DNA from: a virus
DNA length: 42,175 nucleotides
Direction: 5' to 3' (one strand)
IMG/VR virus record: IMGVR_UViG_3300025834_000277
Coordinates: 1 to 42,175 of that record
Of the stretch, positions 8,085 to 17,137 are shown piece by piece. The notes below the pieces were generated by a model. It was given only the letters and a program-made list of their open reading frames with translations. It was not told where the DNA came from and searched no databases. Every line of letters starts with the position of its first letter. Position 1 is the first letter of the stretch. A program made the position numbers and the translations under genes.

Positions 8085-10471
8085 CAGACAAACTCAAAGT
8101 TGCGTTTCATTTTTTTGAGCACCTTGCCCAAGTCTTTCAGCTTGATGGAATCATCAGGACTGCCGTAAATATGGATTGGCCCGGTATCACCACCGCCGCC
8201 ACCCTGCCCCGGCTCCTGGTCTGCCAGGCTACGAATGACATTGGCGTGTTTGGCGGGCAGCACCATTTCTTGTTCGTGGAGCTGGGTGATGGGGTCCAGT
8301 CCAGCGGGAATGTCGTAACCCCCCGAGGCACTGGCGATATTGGCGGCGAAGCCCATCACCACACCTGTGGCTGCGATCGCCATCACAGGTGCGAGGAACG
8401 GGCCGACATACGGAATAGCTGCAATCGCGGCATACACGCTGGCAGCAACTTCCCACGCTTTGATAGCAATATTTTTCACGGCAGACCATGCATTGGCCGC
8501 AACAGATTGCAGTGCGGCGCCCCAGTCAGACGTCGTGCGCGTAGCATTTCCCGCAACAGTGGCGCCTGTTTGTGCTGTTTCACCAAGTGCCCAGGCAACA
8601 ACTTTCTTGGCAATGAATTGGGTGAAGCCCTGCAATACGGCGCCCCAGAGCGCTTGCAACCCCTGGCGTAACGTCATCATTCCCTGCAACATACTGGCTA
8701 TGGTGTTCTCAAATCCGCTACGGATTCCACTGAATAAGCTGCGCTGTGCTGCGCTGGACTCCAGCGCAGATTGGCGATTGAGGTCGCCTTCAAGTGCTTT
8801 ATATTTGCGCTTGATTTCCAGTTTTTGTAACTCAAGCTGCTCAAGCATGACGACATTGGCATCAGGATCAAGTTTTGCAACTTCGAGTTTTTGCGCAATG
8901 AAGTCCAACTCGGCCTGCAGGCGCATTTGGTTGAATGCAGCCTGACGGTCCAGGTAGTCGGCTTGAGTCAGGTTTCCTTGGTCACGCTCAAAGGCGGCGC
9001 GAGCATCTAACTCGGCAATGTAATCAAGAGTTTCAGATTTCCAGTCTTCAGCGTGCAGCTGGGTGATGGCGCTCTTGTCTTTGGCGCTTTGCCGCAAAAT
9101 ATCAAGCTCCAACTTGCCCATCTTGAGGGCGATCGAAGTACGGTCTTTGCTGCCTACCGTATAGGTGTTAAGGATGTCGCGCCAGTAGGCCAGCTCCTGT
9201 TGCTTGCTGAATTCACGCAGGGTGTTCTCGCTCTCAAAGGCAAGCTTTTGTTGGGTTAGAACGGCCTCGTAAGTAGGCATGGCTGTCGGCTCTTTGTCGA
9301 TCTTGACATGCATGGCTTTGTCTTTTGCAGCTTCCTTTTTTTTGGGGTCGACATAGTCGCTCGTTCCTGCGCCGGGGCCGCCGCCGCTGCCAGCCTGGTC
9401 GTCGCGGGCAAACAGGTTATAAACCTGATCGGCCGTTTTGCGCGACTCATCGGCCATGCGATTGAGTGAGCCAGACCATGCATCGGCCATGTTGTTTCCA
9501 ATGGACTTGAAGGCGTTCACTGCGCCTGAGAAATCCCCGGTCATGGCGCGGCCCAGCATTTCAGTGAGGCCGCGCAGGGGTTCCAGCACGCTGTAGAGCA
9601 TGAGCTGGAGTGTTTCCCACAGCACGCTCACACCATTTTTTACAAACAGAAACGCAGAAGTCAGACCGCTGAGCGCACCGCGCACGAGAATAATGGCGGC
9701 CGGCATGACACTGTTGAACATATTGACCAGCGTGGTCATGACGGGCATGAGGGAGTCGCCGATGGCTTTGGTCATGCCTTGCGTACCGAAACCTGCTTTG
9801 TCCATGGCAGCGTCATATTCTCCCCATGCGGCCACGGCGTTTGCACCCACCGTAAGGCCCATTTCTTCCATGGTGCGACGGGCATCTTCTTGTGTTTGCT
9901 GGTTGTACACCATGAGTTTGCTGGAGGCGTCCAGGCCCTTGCCAAACAGGATCTGCGAGGCCAGCATGCGGTCTGTGCCCTCTTTGTAGTTGCCCAGCAC
10001 TTTGATGCCGTCTGCCACCAGTTCTGTCATGGGGCGCAGATGGCCTGATGCATCACGGGTTGCCAGACCCATTTTGTTCATCTCTTCTTCGTTTTCTTTG
10101 AGCCTTTTCGCCATGCCTTTGGCAGCGCCCTCATATTCACCAGTAGACGCGCCAATGTCTTCCATGGCAATCTGGATAGCCCGGGCTTCATTGGTAGTGA
10201 CTCCAAGAGCGCGACCGAGATCCATCGCGATCTCTGTCATCTTGGCCGCCTCATCAACAGCCTTGGCGCCCATAAAACCAGCGGCCAAAATTAATGACAT
10301 TTCGGCAAATACAACCTTCAGCCCGGCCAGCGGACCGGTGGCGAGGCCGCCCAGCGCGTTGGCCACGCCGCTTTGCCCGCCCTTGGCGGCGTCAACCATG
10401 CGGCGCATGGCTTGCTCGAACGGATTGATGTTCGCGCCAACCTGAAAACCTGTTGCGTTTTGTGTGCTCAT
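8084..10471 (-). CDS. Tail tape measure protein
   Basis: A 795-residue protein with long Ala-rich helical stretches, hydrophobic segments near residues 245-280 and 660-710, and a charged coiled-coil middle (about 395-570). These are typical of tape-measure proteins that set tail length and help DNA entry. It lies between the tail chaperone pair and the DUF2460 gene as expected. No strong Shine-Dalgarno sequence is visible before the ATG. A dispersed hairpin repeat has been inserted just upstream (10484-10527), which may have changed its expression. Confidence 0.88.
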   Translation of the reverse strand: MSTQNATGFQVGANINPFEQAMRRMVDAAKGGQSGVANALGGLATGPLAGLKVVFAEMSLILAAGFMGAKAVDEAAKMTEIAMDLGRALGVTTNEARAIQIAMEDIGASTGEYEGAAKGMAKRLKENEEEMNKMGLATRDASGHLRPMTELVADGIKVLGNYKEGTDRMLASQILFGKGLDASSKLMVYNQQTQEDARRTMEEMGLTVGANAVAAWGEYDAAMDKAGFGTQGMTKAIGDSLMPVMTTLVNMFNSVMPAAIILVRGALSGLTSAFLFVKNGVSVLWETLQLMLYSVLEPLRGLTEMLGRAMTGDFSGAVNAFKSIGNNMADAWSGSLNRMADESRKTADQVYNLFARDDQAGSGGGPGAGTSDYVDPKKKEAAKDKAMHVKIDKEPTAMPTYEAVLTQQKLAFESENTLREFSKQQELAYWRDILNTYTVGSKDRTSIALKMGKLELDILRQSAKDKSAITQLHAEDWKSETLDYIAELDARAAFERDQGNLTQADYLDRQAAFNQMRLQAELDFIAQKLEVAKLDPDANVVMLEQLELQKLEIKRKYKALEGDLNRQSALESSAAQRSLFSGIRSGFENTIASMLQGMMTLRQGLQALWGAVLQGFTQFIAKKVVAWALGETAQTGATVAGNATRTTSDWGAALQSVAANAWSAVKNIAIKAWEVAASVYAAIAAIPYVGPFLAPVMAIAATGVVMGFAANIASASGGYDIPAGLDPITQLHEQEMVLPAKHANVIRSLADQEPGQGGGGGDTGPIHIYGSPDDSIKLKDLGKVLKKMKRNFEFV

Positions 10472-10483
10472 GATGCTACGTTT

Positions 10484-10527
10484 TTAATAGCTGCTTGATC
10501 TTATTTAATAAGGGCTAGCAGCATTTT
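10484..10527. repeat. Dispersed intergenic hairpin repeat
   Basis: Nested inverted repeat: GCTGCT (10490-10495) / AGCAGC (10517-10522) outside and CTTATT (10500-10505) / AATAAG (10507-10512) inside, flanked by T-rich DNA. It resembles a short, non-coding interspersed hairpin I recall from Comamonadaceae genomes; that recollection was not checked. It fills the gap between the tail chaperone frameshift product and the tape measure gene. Confidence 0.55.
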
Positions 10528-10540
10528 TTACTGTTAATTT

Positions 10541-10876
10541 TCAAGCTGCCGGCGGCGGGGGTATCAGGTCCAGCATGGGGTCGTTGGGGCGGCCTTCAAA
10601 GGCAGGGATGCCTGCCATGGCAGCGGCCATAGCGACGTCTTGCTCACTACTGGGTACTGATGACTCCGCCATGCGGGCGGTGCCAGGTTGGGCGTCTTGT
10701 TTAATGCCCAGGAACTGGGCGATGCGCCTGAGCTGGATGGCTGCAGGGGGGACTTCCTGCCACCACTCGCACAGGGCAAAGTATTGGGGCAGGTCGCAAT
10801 GGTGCTGGACGTGCTGCCACGTCCAGCCCGTGCCGCTTACGATGTGAGCGGTGATGCGGTCCCAGTTGATTCCCCC
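10541..10876 (-). CDS. Tail assembly chaperone T extension, made by -1 frameshift
   Basis: An open frame of about 110 codons that overlaps the 3' end of the G-like chaperone in the -1 frame and has no start codon near its beginning. It runs through GINWDRITAHIVSG, GWTWQHVQHHCDLPQYFAL and CEWWQEVPPAAIQLRRIAQF to a stop at 10541. This is how the T part of lambda-type G-GT chaperones is built: a fraction of ribosomes slip back one base. A run of five Gs followed by AA (minus strand, 10876-10870) is a candidate slip site. P-site re-pairing on GGG is perfect, but the A-site match is imperfect, so the exact site is uncertain. The start given is the slip region. Confidence 0.72.
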   Translation of the reverse strand, partial: GGINWDRITAHIVSGTGWTWQHVQHHCDLPQYFALCEWWQEVPPAAIQLRRIAQFLGIKQDAQPGTARMAESSVPSSEQDVAMAAAMAGIPAFEGRPNDPMLDLIPPPPAA

Positions 10877-11262
10877 AGCGTACCGCCCTCCTCGGCGGTG
10901 GTGCTGGCGGTAGTGCTGGCAGCAGCTTTGGCTTTGCGCATCAGGCCAGACACATCCATGGCAGCCTGAAAGGTTTCCATGACCAGGTCCAAGCCCAGGT
11001 GCTCCGCGACAAACTCGGGCGTGATGTCGGGGTAGTTACGCCGCAGTGCCTCAAACACGAGGCTGATGATGGTGTCGACCGATGACTCTGAAAAATCAAA
11101 GTTATGCTTTTGCATGTCGATGCCTTTGGCATGACGCTTGAGCGTAGCGAGGCTACAGGGCGGCAGGGTGTAGATCACGCCGTCAAGCTTTACATCGACG
11201 CCTTCGAACGGTGGCGATGCAACAAATACGGGAGCCTTGGGCTGGGTGGTATTGGTCATCAT
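10837..11262 (-). CDS. Tail assembly chaperone G-like
   Basis: A 141-residue protein located between the major tail protein and the tape measure, the fixed place for the tail assembly chaperone. The body (about residues 15-110) is acidic and helical; the last 30 residues are low-complexity Ala/Thr/Ser. The first base of its start codon is shared with the major tail stop. A second frame without its own start continues from its 3' end, which supports the G/GT frameshift pair. Confidence 0.75.
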   Translation of the reverse strand: MMTNTTQPKAPVFVASPPFEGVDVKLDGVIYTLPPCSLATLKRHAKGIDMQKHNFDFSESSVDTIISLVFEALRRNYPDITPEFVAEHLGLDLVMETFQAAMDVSGLMRKAKAAASTTASTTAEEGGTLGESTGTASPLTS

Positions 11263-12026
11263 CAGTATTGGCAGATGTAGCCGACGCTGCCTGATGCATC
11301 GGCAAAGGATTCTGCATCCAGGTCATTGCTGGTGAAGTCGTCACTTTTGAATGGCAGGGCCATCTTGCCTAGCACGTTGGCATTGAGCTTCATTGCCAGC
11401 GTCTTACCCGCGTACTGGTTGTAGAAGATGGCGCTGAAGGTGGGGGTGTAGCCCATCAGGTTATTGGTGATGGCAAACAGCTGGCTGGTGGCGCTGATGG
11501 CGATGCTGTATTCGTAGCTGATAAGAACAGGCAGGCTGGCATCGGCGGCAGCGAAGGTGTAGACACCGGTAGCAGGGACCAGACTGTATTGGCCGGTTGT
11601 GGGGGCGCTGGCCACGCGCAACAGCGCAATGCCGGTGAGTGCATTGGTTACGCCGAGGTCGGCGACAAAGACACCGGTGGCTGGTGGCACGATGGTGATG
11701 GTGAACGTGGTGACGGCGGGTACTGTCTTGGCTTCATCAATCACGGCAGATTTGCGGCTGGCAGTGGGCTGGCTGCCGAGGAACAAGGACCCGAGGGCGG
11801 CGCCGCTGAAGTCGCCGCTTTTTGCTTTCCAGCCGATTTTGGCTTTGCCACGGGCGATGGCGATTGCAAATTGCTTTTCACCGTGTAGGGTTTTGGTCTC
11901 GAAGTCGAAGTCAACCGAGACTTCTTTGAGGACGGCAATGGCCACGGGGGTGGGGTTGAGGATGGCGTTGCCGAGCGCATCTTGCATGGGGGTGGCAATG
12001 AGCTTGCCTGCTCCGAATAGGATCAT
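11262..12026 (-). CDS. Major tail (tube) protein
   Basis: A 254-residue protein starting MILFGAGKLIATPMQDALGN and continuing with VAIAVLKEVSVDFDFETKTL and LHGEKQFAIAIARGKAKI. This pattern is typical of major tail tube proteins of this siphovirus group. It would assemble in hexameric rings around the tape measure. Ribosome site GGAG lies about 8 nt before the ATG. It sits between the tail terminator and the tail chaperone. Confidence 0.82.
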   Translation of the reverse strand: MILFGAGKLIATPMQDALGNAILNPTPVAIAVLKEVSVDFDFETKTLHGEKQFAIAIARGKAKIGWKAKSGDFSGAALGSLFLGSQPTASRKSAVIDEAKTVPAVTTFTITIVPPATGVFVADLGVTNALTGIALLRVASAPTTGQYSLVPATGVYTFAAADASLPVLISYEYSIAISATSQLFAITNNLMGYTPTFSAIFYNQYAGKTLAMKLNANVLGKMALPFKSDDFTSNDLDAESFADASGSVGYICQY

Positions 12027-12047
12027 GGTGGGTACTCCAGGGAAGGG

Positions 12048-12515
12048 TTACAAAGGCAAGAGCAGGTTTTGCTCACGCATGGCGAGGGTGATTTCGTAGA
12101 GATGAAGGGTCCAGCCAGCAGTGCCGTCAGCGCTTTCACGTTTCCAACTGGCCCGCCGCCAACGGGTGCTAGCGACCAAGCCGCCCAGCGTGGGGTCTGC
12201 CATCAGACGGGCATGGGCGCTGGCCCAGATCGGGTTCGATAGCTTGCGGGTGGGCTGCTCCACGCCTGCACTGTTGATGGCAGCACGGGTGTACACCGCC
12301 AACTCAATTTGCAGGGTGGTAGCGATTGAGCTGCGCAAGGGGTCGTAGTCGCACCAGGGCTGGCCATCGGCTTCACGCAGGTTGATGTCAATGGCGTTTT
12401 CCTGGTCGACAGTGAAGGCTTGCGCCCGGTCTTCAAACACACCGCCAGTGGCTTCGGGTGTGGTGCTGACGACAGCCATAAAGGCGTCCATCGCCTGGTC
12501 TATCAGGGTGGTCAT
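12048..12515 (-). CDS. Tail terminator-like protein
   Basis: A 155-residue protein upstream of the major tail gene. Size, position and features such as a long N-terminal helix, INLREADGQPW and a C-terminal WTLHLYEITLAM strand resemble gpU-type tail terminators, which stop tube growth and join tail to head. It overlaps the preceding gene by 4 bp. Family membership is inferred. Confidence 0.6.
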   Translation of the reverse strand: MTTLIDQAMDAFMAVVSTTPEATGGVFEDRAQAFTVDQENAIDINLREADGQPWCDYDPLRSSIATTLQIELAVYTRAAINSAGVEQPTRKLSNPIWASAHARLMADPTLGGLVASTRWRRASWKRESADGTAGWTLHLYEITLAMREQNLLLPL

Positions 12516-12817
12516 GCGCGCATCTCCTCCAGCTCGGCCCGGGTAAAGGTACCGTCACCTTGCTTGCGCGGGATGTTGTGCACGCGGTACTGGACAGCGC
12601 GTATGGTCAGGCCTTCGCCAGCAGCCACGTTGGGGGCATCGGCGGTGGCATATTCGATTTCAATATGCGCGGTGTGAACCGAGTCGCCCAGGATGAGTTG
12701 CTCGGGTTGCACAAAGCCCACGACAAAGCCGGGGCCGGCCGGGGCGCTGGCCCGGATGGCGCGGGTGGCCAAGCCATGGTCTTCAAATACGCTCATAAAA
12801 ATAGAAGCATCGAACAT
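12512..12817 (-). CDS. Head-tail joining / minor structural protein
   Basis: A 101-residue protein between the DUF2190 gene and the tail-terminator candidate. It begins MFDASIFMSVFEDHGLATRA and has beta-rich character, similar to short head-completion proteins encoded at this position in lambda-like genomes. It overlaps the next gene by 4 bp (ATGA). The role is inferred from synteny. Confidence 0.58.
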   Translation of the reverse strand: MFDASIFMSVFEDHGLATRAIRASAPAGPGFVVGFVQPEQLILGDSVHTAHIEIEYATADAPNVAAGEGLTIRAVQYRVHNIPRKQGDGTFTRAELEEMRA

Positions 12818-12838
12818 GCGTGTACCGCCGATTCCGGT

Positions 12839-13171
12839 TTAATGAATGGCGCCGTCGAGCAACACGGTACCGCTGGCGCTGGGATTGGCTGCAATGGCGT
12901 AGGCGACGCCGACCAGGGTGTCGGTGGTATTGGTGATGGTGAACGCCTTGGCGGTGTCATCCCAATACACCTTATCGCCGACAGCCCAGGCTTCGGCTGA
13001 ATTTTTGGCCACAGTGAAGACGCCTTCGCGCAGCACTTCGACCGTAGCGCCGGCGGCGGCGGCGTTGGTAGTGATTCCAAAGAGACTGCCCACCAGCAGG
13101 CCCACTCCAGAGGCTACTGCAGCGGCAGAGATAAGAGTGACAACGTCGCCCTTTTGTTTGAAGTTTTTCAT
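12839..13171 (-). CDS. DUF2190 family head decoration-like protein
   Basis: A 110-residue protein of the DUF2190 family: an N-terminal KQKGDVVTLISAAAVASGVG segment, a central GVFTVAKNSAEAWAVGDKVY and a short beta-rich C terminus. Members lie directly after the capsid gene and are thought to decorate or stabilise the head. The start has an AGGA ribosome site. A hairpin terminator separates it from the capsid gene. Confidence 0.82.
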   Translation of the reverse strand: MKNFKQKGDVVTLISAAAVASGVGLLVGSLFGITTNAAAAGATVEVLREGVFTVAKNSAEAWAVGDKVYWDDTAKAFTITNTTDTLVGVAYAIAANPSASGTVLLDGAIH

Positions 13172-13195
13172 GAGAGATTCCTAAAGTGAGAAATG

Positions 13196-13221
13196 AAAAA
13201 GCGCACTCAAGGTGCGCTTTT
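13196..13221 (-). terminator. Intrinsic terminator after the capsid gene
   Basis: Inverted repeat AAAAGCGCAC / GTGCGCTTTT with a 5-nt loop (stem GCGCAC 13201-13206, GTGCGC 13212-13217). U-rich ends on both strands make it potentially bidirectional. It lies between the major capsid stop and the DUF2190 start, and probably makes the capsid transcript more abundant than the downstream tail genes. Confidence 0.7.
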
Positions 13222-13246
13222 GGGAGGGTGCTGCTCAGCTGCTGGA

Positions 13247-15385
13247 TCAGTTGCCGCCGTTTTTGTAGAGACCGCGGGTATCGATTGCTTTGGCAGCGAA
13301 GACGTGGCGGGCTTTGATCATCAGGCCGTCCACTTCAAAGCCTTCTTTGCGTTCAGTGAACAGGCCTTCTTCGCCTTCCAGGTAGGCGTATTCGATAGTG
13401 TCGATGCGGCCCGGGCTGGCAGAAAGGTACCAGGCGTTGCCGATAACGCGGCTATCAACTACCACTTCGAGTCGGGTGTTGCTGGCGGGGTTAATGTCCA
13501 CATTTTTAGCGGCAACAAACTGGGCGCTGGTGTACTGGTAGGCTTCCACTTCCTTGTTCGAGCCCACGATCAGGAAGGAAGGCTCCAGATTCAACTTGCG
13601 GCCCTGAGGTCCGGTCTGCTCACGCATGGCAGCGCGGGCAGCACCCAGCGTAGTCAAGTTGATGGCAGCACCGGTGCCAGCCAGGTTGCTGTGGTCGGCA
13701 TGAAACAGGGCCACGGTATCGGCCATAGCGGCATTAGCAGACAGGATGCCATAGACGATGTCGCCTTCGCTGGCGGCGGCTTCTTCGGCAATCATGACCG
13801 GCAAACGGTCGAAGGCTGTCATGTCGTCATTGACCAATGCTTCCCAAGTGACGGCGATGATGCCGCCAGACTTGGCCAGGCTGTACTTCTCGGCTGAGTC
13901 GCCGAAGGACAGGTATTTGTATTCACCGCCCTCTTTCACCTTCTCGAACTTGCCGAGATCGGATAGCTGAGTGACGGCCTTTTCTTTAAAGTCTTTATTG
14001 CTGGAGCGCCGAGCCCAGCCGGTGAAGCTGCGCGGGGACAGTGCGTAGGCTGCGCGCAAGGTGCGACTGATGGTGTTGGCCAGCACGTTGGTGAAGTCAC
14101 TGGTACCGTGCATGCCGGCAGAGCGGACGGCATCGCTGTCGAGGTTGAGGGCAGCCAGGGCAATCTCGCGGCGGGTCAGGCCATCGGAATTACCGCCAGC
14201 CATGGCGATCGAGCGGCGGGCCATGTCGATCAGGTCCATGCCCCGGAAGGCGCGGGCCCCTGCGATGTCGATCACGCGATCGCCCAGTTGGGTGCGTCCG
14301 GGTTGGGCGCGCAGGGCAATGGCGTCAACCATGCGGCTGCGGGTAACTTCGACTTCATCGCTCACGGTGCGGATGCTGGTGGCACCACGTGAGGCGGTAG
14401 CGTTGCTGCGTTGGGTGAGCGCTTCAAGCACTTCGCGGCGGGCTTCGTCAATACCGACACCGGCATCGATCAGGCGAGTGGACAGCGCATCAACGTCAGC
14501 ACCCAGGGTAGACCGGGCCGCTTGTACGGCGGCGCGGATCTCGGTCTGGCGGGTGCGTTCGGCTTGTATGCCGGCAGCGCGGGCGGCCTCGGCATGGTCG
14601 GGTGCAGCGGGAGCGCTGCGGGTGGTAGTGTCGGCTGCGGCAGGATTACCGGCGGCGAGGTTTTGCGCTTGTGGCATGGTGGTGCTTTCAAAGTTACGGG
14701 TTTGGGTTGCGGCTGGGTTCCCCGCCGTGGGGATTTGGTGGCCTGTGTCTGTGATGACGCAGGGGTAGGTACGCAGGGTGCGACCTTCGTTGTCTTGGAG
14801 GTATTCGCCTTCGCTGCGCACTTGGCAGTCCATGTCGGCCGGGATAGCTACCAGGCTGACTTCCATCGGGGTCCAGCGGGTGATGCGGTAAACCCACATG
14901 CCTGCTTCATTGCTGGGGGCGACCATTTCGATCGCATCGCGGGCATAGCCGACGCTGACGTTGCGGATGACGCGGTCTTCAAGGTCTTGCACAATGCCGC
15001 GCACAGAGTCGCGCCGGCTGAGCTGGGTTTGCACAGTGCCTACACCAGCCTCAACAATGGGCTGGTCACACACGCCGATCTGGTCTTCCAGGCTATAGGC
15101 GTAGTGACTGTTAAGCAATGGGGCCCCGCGTTCCAGGCGATCGAGGTTGATGGCCTCGGGGGTGACTTCGAGTTGCTCCAGGTAGTAGCGGCCGTTGTTC
15201 CAGTCGTATCGGCGCACTGGAGCGCCTGCGGCAAATACGAGCTCGAAACGGGCGGCTGGGGCAGCAGTGGTTTCACCTTCTGCCGGGTCGGCACGGGTGA
15301 AGTTGCGCACGGCCATTTGCAGACTGGCCAGCGGCATGTCGGCGCTGCGGGTCTGTGGGGGTTGCGGGGCGGTTGCGGTTGGCAT
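13247..15385 (-). CDS. Prohead protease / major capsid fusion protein
   Basis: A 712-residue two-domain protein. The first about 180 residues (from ADMPLASLQMAVRNF through GYARDAIEMV) form a prohead protease-like domain. A linker rich in Ala, Gln and charged residues follows (about 200-300), as in scaffold/delta regions. The remaining about 390 residues resemble the major capsid protein, ending in EYAYLEGEEGLFTERKEGFE and a short tail. Fused protease-capsid proteins are known in some lambda-like phages; the protease would cut itself away during head maturation. The start at 15385 has AAGGA 6 nt upstream. An in-frame extension to 15472 overlaps the portal gene and is rejected. Confidence 0.83.
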   Translation of the reverse strand: MPTATAPQPPQTRSADMPLASLQMAVRNFTRADPAEGETTAAPAARFELVFAAGAPVRRYDWNNGRYYLEQLEVTPEAINLDRLERGAPLLNSHYAYSLEDQIGVCDQPIVEAGVGTVQTQLSRRDSVRGIVQDLEDRVIRNVSVGYARDAIEMVAPSNEAGMWVYRITRWTPMEVSLVAIPADMDCQVRSEGEYLQDNEGRTLRTYPCVITDTGHQIPTAGNPAATQTRNFESTTMPQAQNLAAGNPAAADTTTRSAPAAPDHAEAARAAGIQAERTRQTEIRAAVQAARSTLGADVDALSTRLIDAGVGIDEARREVLEALTQRSNATASRGATSIRTVSDEVEVTRSRMVDAIALRAQPGRTQLGDRVIDIAGARAFRGMDLIDMARRSIAMAGGNSDGLTRREIALAALNLDSDAVRSAGMHGTSDFTNVLANTISRTLRAAYALSPRSFTGWARRSSNKDFKEKAVTQLSDLGKFEKVKEGGEYKYLSFGDSAEKYSLAKSGGIIAVTWEALVNDDMTAFDRLPVMIAEEAAASEGDIVYGILSANAAMADTVALFHADHSNLAGTGAAINLTTLGAARAAMREQTGPQGRKLNLEPSFLIVGSNKEVEAYQYTSAQFVAAKNVDINPASNTRLEVVVDSRVIGNAWYLSASPGRIDTIEYAYLEGEEGLFTERKEGFEVDGLMIKARHVFAAKAIDTRGLYKNGGN

Positions 15386-15407
15386 GTTGCGTCCTTGGGT
15401 TAATGGG

Positions 15408-16898
15408 TTACGGGGTGGCGGTGTGCTTGAGGGCATCGGCACCGGTGAGGCCGAGTTCAGAGACGGCAGCATCGGTGTCAGTCACAATGCCGGCGGCTTT
15501 GAGGGCATCCAGTTCATATTTACGCTCTGTGATAAATGCCTCAAGCGTGGTGCCTTGCTCTCGCAGCCATTCACTTAAGGTGTAGCCGCCGCCCCGGATG
15601 GCTTCTTTGGCGGTCAGGGTGTCTTTGAGCGGGTCTACCTGGGCTTTGCGCGGCATGCTCATCTTGTCTTTGGTCAGAGCTCCGATCGGGACACCAGCCA
15701 GGGCAGCAGCTTCCTGCCACCATTTGCGGATGGGCTGCAGCACTTGCGGCACCAGGGTGAGCCATTGCTCTTGCTCGATCATTTGCCGGAACTCAATCAG
15801 GCCCATACGGTTGCTGGCAAAGTTGGCTTGGCTCATGTCGCCGGTCAATTGGGCGTAGGTGATGCCGGCACCTACCGCCAGGGCGTGCAACTGGTGGCGG
15901 GTGAATTCACCGCCAGCGCTGGAAGGGATTGGGTTGTTGAAGGTGACGCTTTCGCTGGAGCCGACGCGGCCAATCATGCCGGGGCGCATTCTTTCGACGC
16001 CTGGCGTGTTGCCGGCCATGCCGAGGGCTTTGTCGGGTTTGTCGCTGCTGATGATGGCGACGACGCAGGCCTCCATCTTTTTGCGGATCAGCTCAGCATC
16101 GACCCAGTCAGACAAGTCGCGGTAGCGCATCAGGCTGACAGCCAGCTCGCTGACGCCGCGCACTGCACTGGGTCGGTCGCGGCGGCGATAGTGAATGACT
16201 TCACTGGCTGGCACGCGGCGGCTCTCGAAGCTGCGAGCGCTCCAGCCGGCCAGTTCACCCGGGTGTTCGGGGAATAGCCAGTAGGCTACGCAGGCGCCCA
16301 GGGCATCGTATTCTTTGCCGAGGATGCAGTAGTTGCCGCTGTTTCCAATGGGGCCGATCTTGTGTTCGTCCAGGAAGTCAGGCTCCAGAAGTTGGATTTG
16401 CATGGGGATGGTGTAGCCATCGGTCACGCGGCGCCAGCGACGACGGATCAGGACCTCGCCCGCACTGAATCGTTCAGTAACAGCCAGACGCAACAGGCCG
16501 CCCAGGTTGTCAGTGCCGTCAGCATCGCATGCGAGGCTATCGCACCAGGTTTGCCACTGTTCGGCTTCGCGCGGGTCGTTGGGGGTGATGGTGATTCCGT
16601 AGCCCACTACGTTGCTGGCAAATACGGCGGTGGCGCGCTTGGCGTATTCGTTGTTGCGCACAACGTCACGGGCACGGTTGCGAATGCGGGCCATGCCCTG
16701 GCTAAGTTCGGCATTGGCACTGCCACCGCTAGCCTGCCAGCCAGCAGTGCGACGGCCGCTTTTGGCGGCATCGTAGCTACGGGCGTGTTCCAGGCCCATG
16801 CGTGCAATGGAGCGACGCAGGCCCCAGCCGGGGAAGATGCGTTCAATGGCACGATCGATGCCGCTACCGGTTGCGATCTTTTCTTGTTCTTGCATCAT
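15408..16898 (-). CDS. Portal protein, lambda gpB family
   Basis: A 496-residue portal protein forming the 12-fold ring through which DNA enters and leaves the head. Visible family features are RNRARDVVRNNEYAKRATAV near residue 70, then GITITPND, and a central RVPASEVIHYRRRDRPSAVR segment (about residues 228-247). The C terminus includes the EFRQMIEQEQWLTLVPQVLQ region. It lies between the gpW-like joiner and the capsid fusion. Two Met codons at the start are equally possible. Confidence 0.88.
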   Translation of the reverse strand: MMQEQEKIATGSGIDRAIERIFPGWGLRRSIARMGLEHARSYDAAKSGRRTAGWQASGGSANAELSQGMARIRNRARDVVRNNEYAKRATAVFASNVVGYGITITPNDPREAEQWQTWCDSLACDADGTDNLGGLLRLAVTERFSAGEVLIRRRWRRVTDGYTIPMQIQLLEPDFLDEHKIGPIGNSGNYCILGKEYDALGACVAYWLFPEHPGELAGWSARSFESRRVPASEVIHYRRRDRPSAVRGVSELAVSLMRYRDLSDWVDAELIRKKMEACVVAIISSDKPDKALGMAGNTPGVERMRPGMIGRVGSSESVTFNNPIPSSAGGEFTRHQLHALAVGAGITYAQLTGDMSQANFASNRMGLIEFRQMIEQEQWLTLVPQVLQPIRKWWQEAAALAGVPIGALTKDKMSMPRKAQVDPLKDTLTAKEAIRGGGYTLSEWLREQGTTLEAFITERKYELDALKAAGIVTDTDAAVSELGLTGADALKHTATP

Positions 16899-16903
16899 GG
16901 CGA

Positions 16904-17122
16904 TCAGTCCCGGCTGAATTCAGTGATGCTGGTCATGCCGCGTATCGGCGCATCTGCCAGCAGACCCATGGCCACCAGTTCTTCACGGATGACGCGGCGG
17001 GCATTCATGAGCGAAGGCAGGTCCTGGTACTGGATCTCTTTACCGTCGTAGCGCACCTTGAGGGTGCCGCTGGCGATGGCTTTCTCGATGGCTTCGAGTT
17101 GGGTGACGGTGAATCCGGCCAT
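16904..17122 (-). CDS. gpW-like head-tail joining protein
   Basis: A 72-residue protein with the helix-strand-strand-helix outline of gpW-type head completion proteins (FTVTQLEAIEKAIASGTLKV, then a short hairpin around YDGKEIQYQDL and a second helix). gpW in lambda is of similar size and lies in the same place between terminase and portal. Ribosome site AAAGGA precedes the ATG. Confidence 0.75.
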   Translation of the reverse strand: MAGFTVTQLEAIEKAIASGTLKVRYDGKEIQYQDLPSLMNARRVIREELVAMGLLADAPIRGMTSITEFSRD

Positions 17123-17137
17123 GGTGGGTTGTCCTTT

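Noticed and set aside
14061-15403. Plus-strand frames of 235 and 330 codons opposite the protease-capsid gene
   Set aside because: Both are shadows of a GC-rich coding strand, with low-complexity Ala/Gly/Arg content and no recognisable domain.
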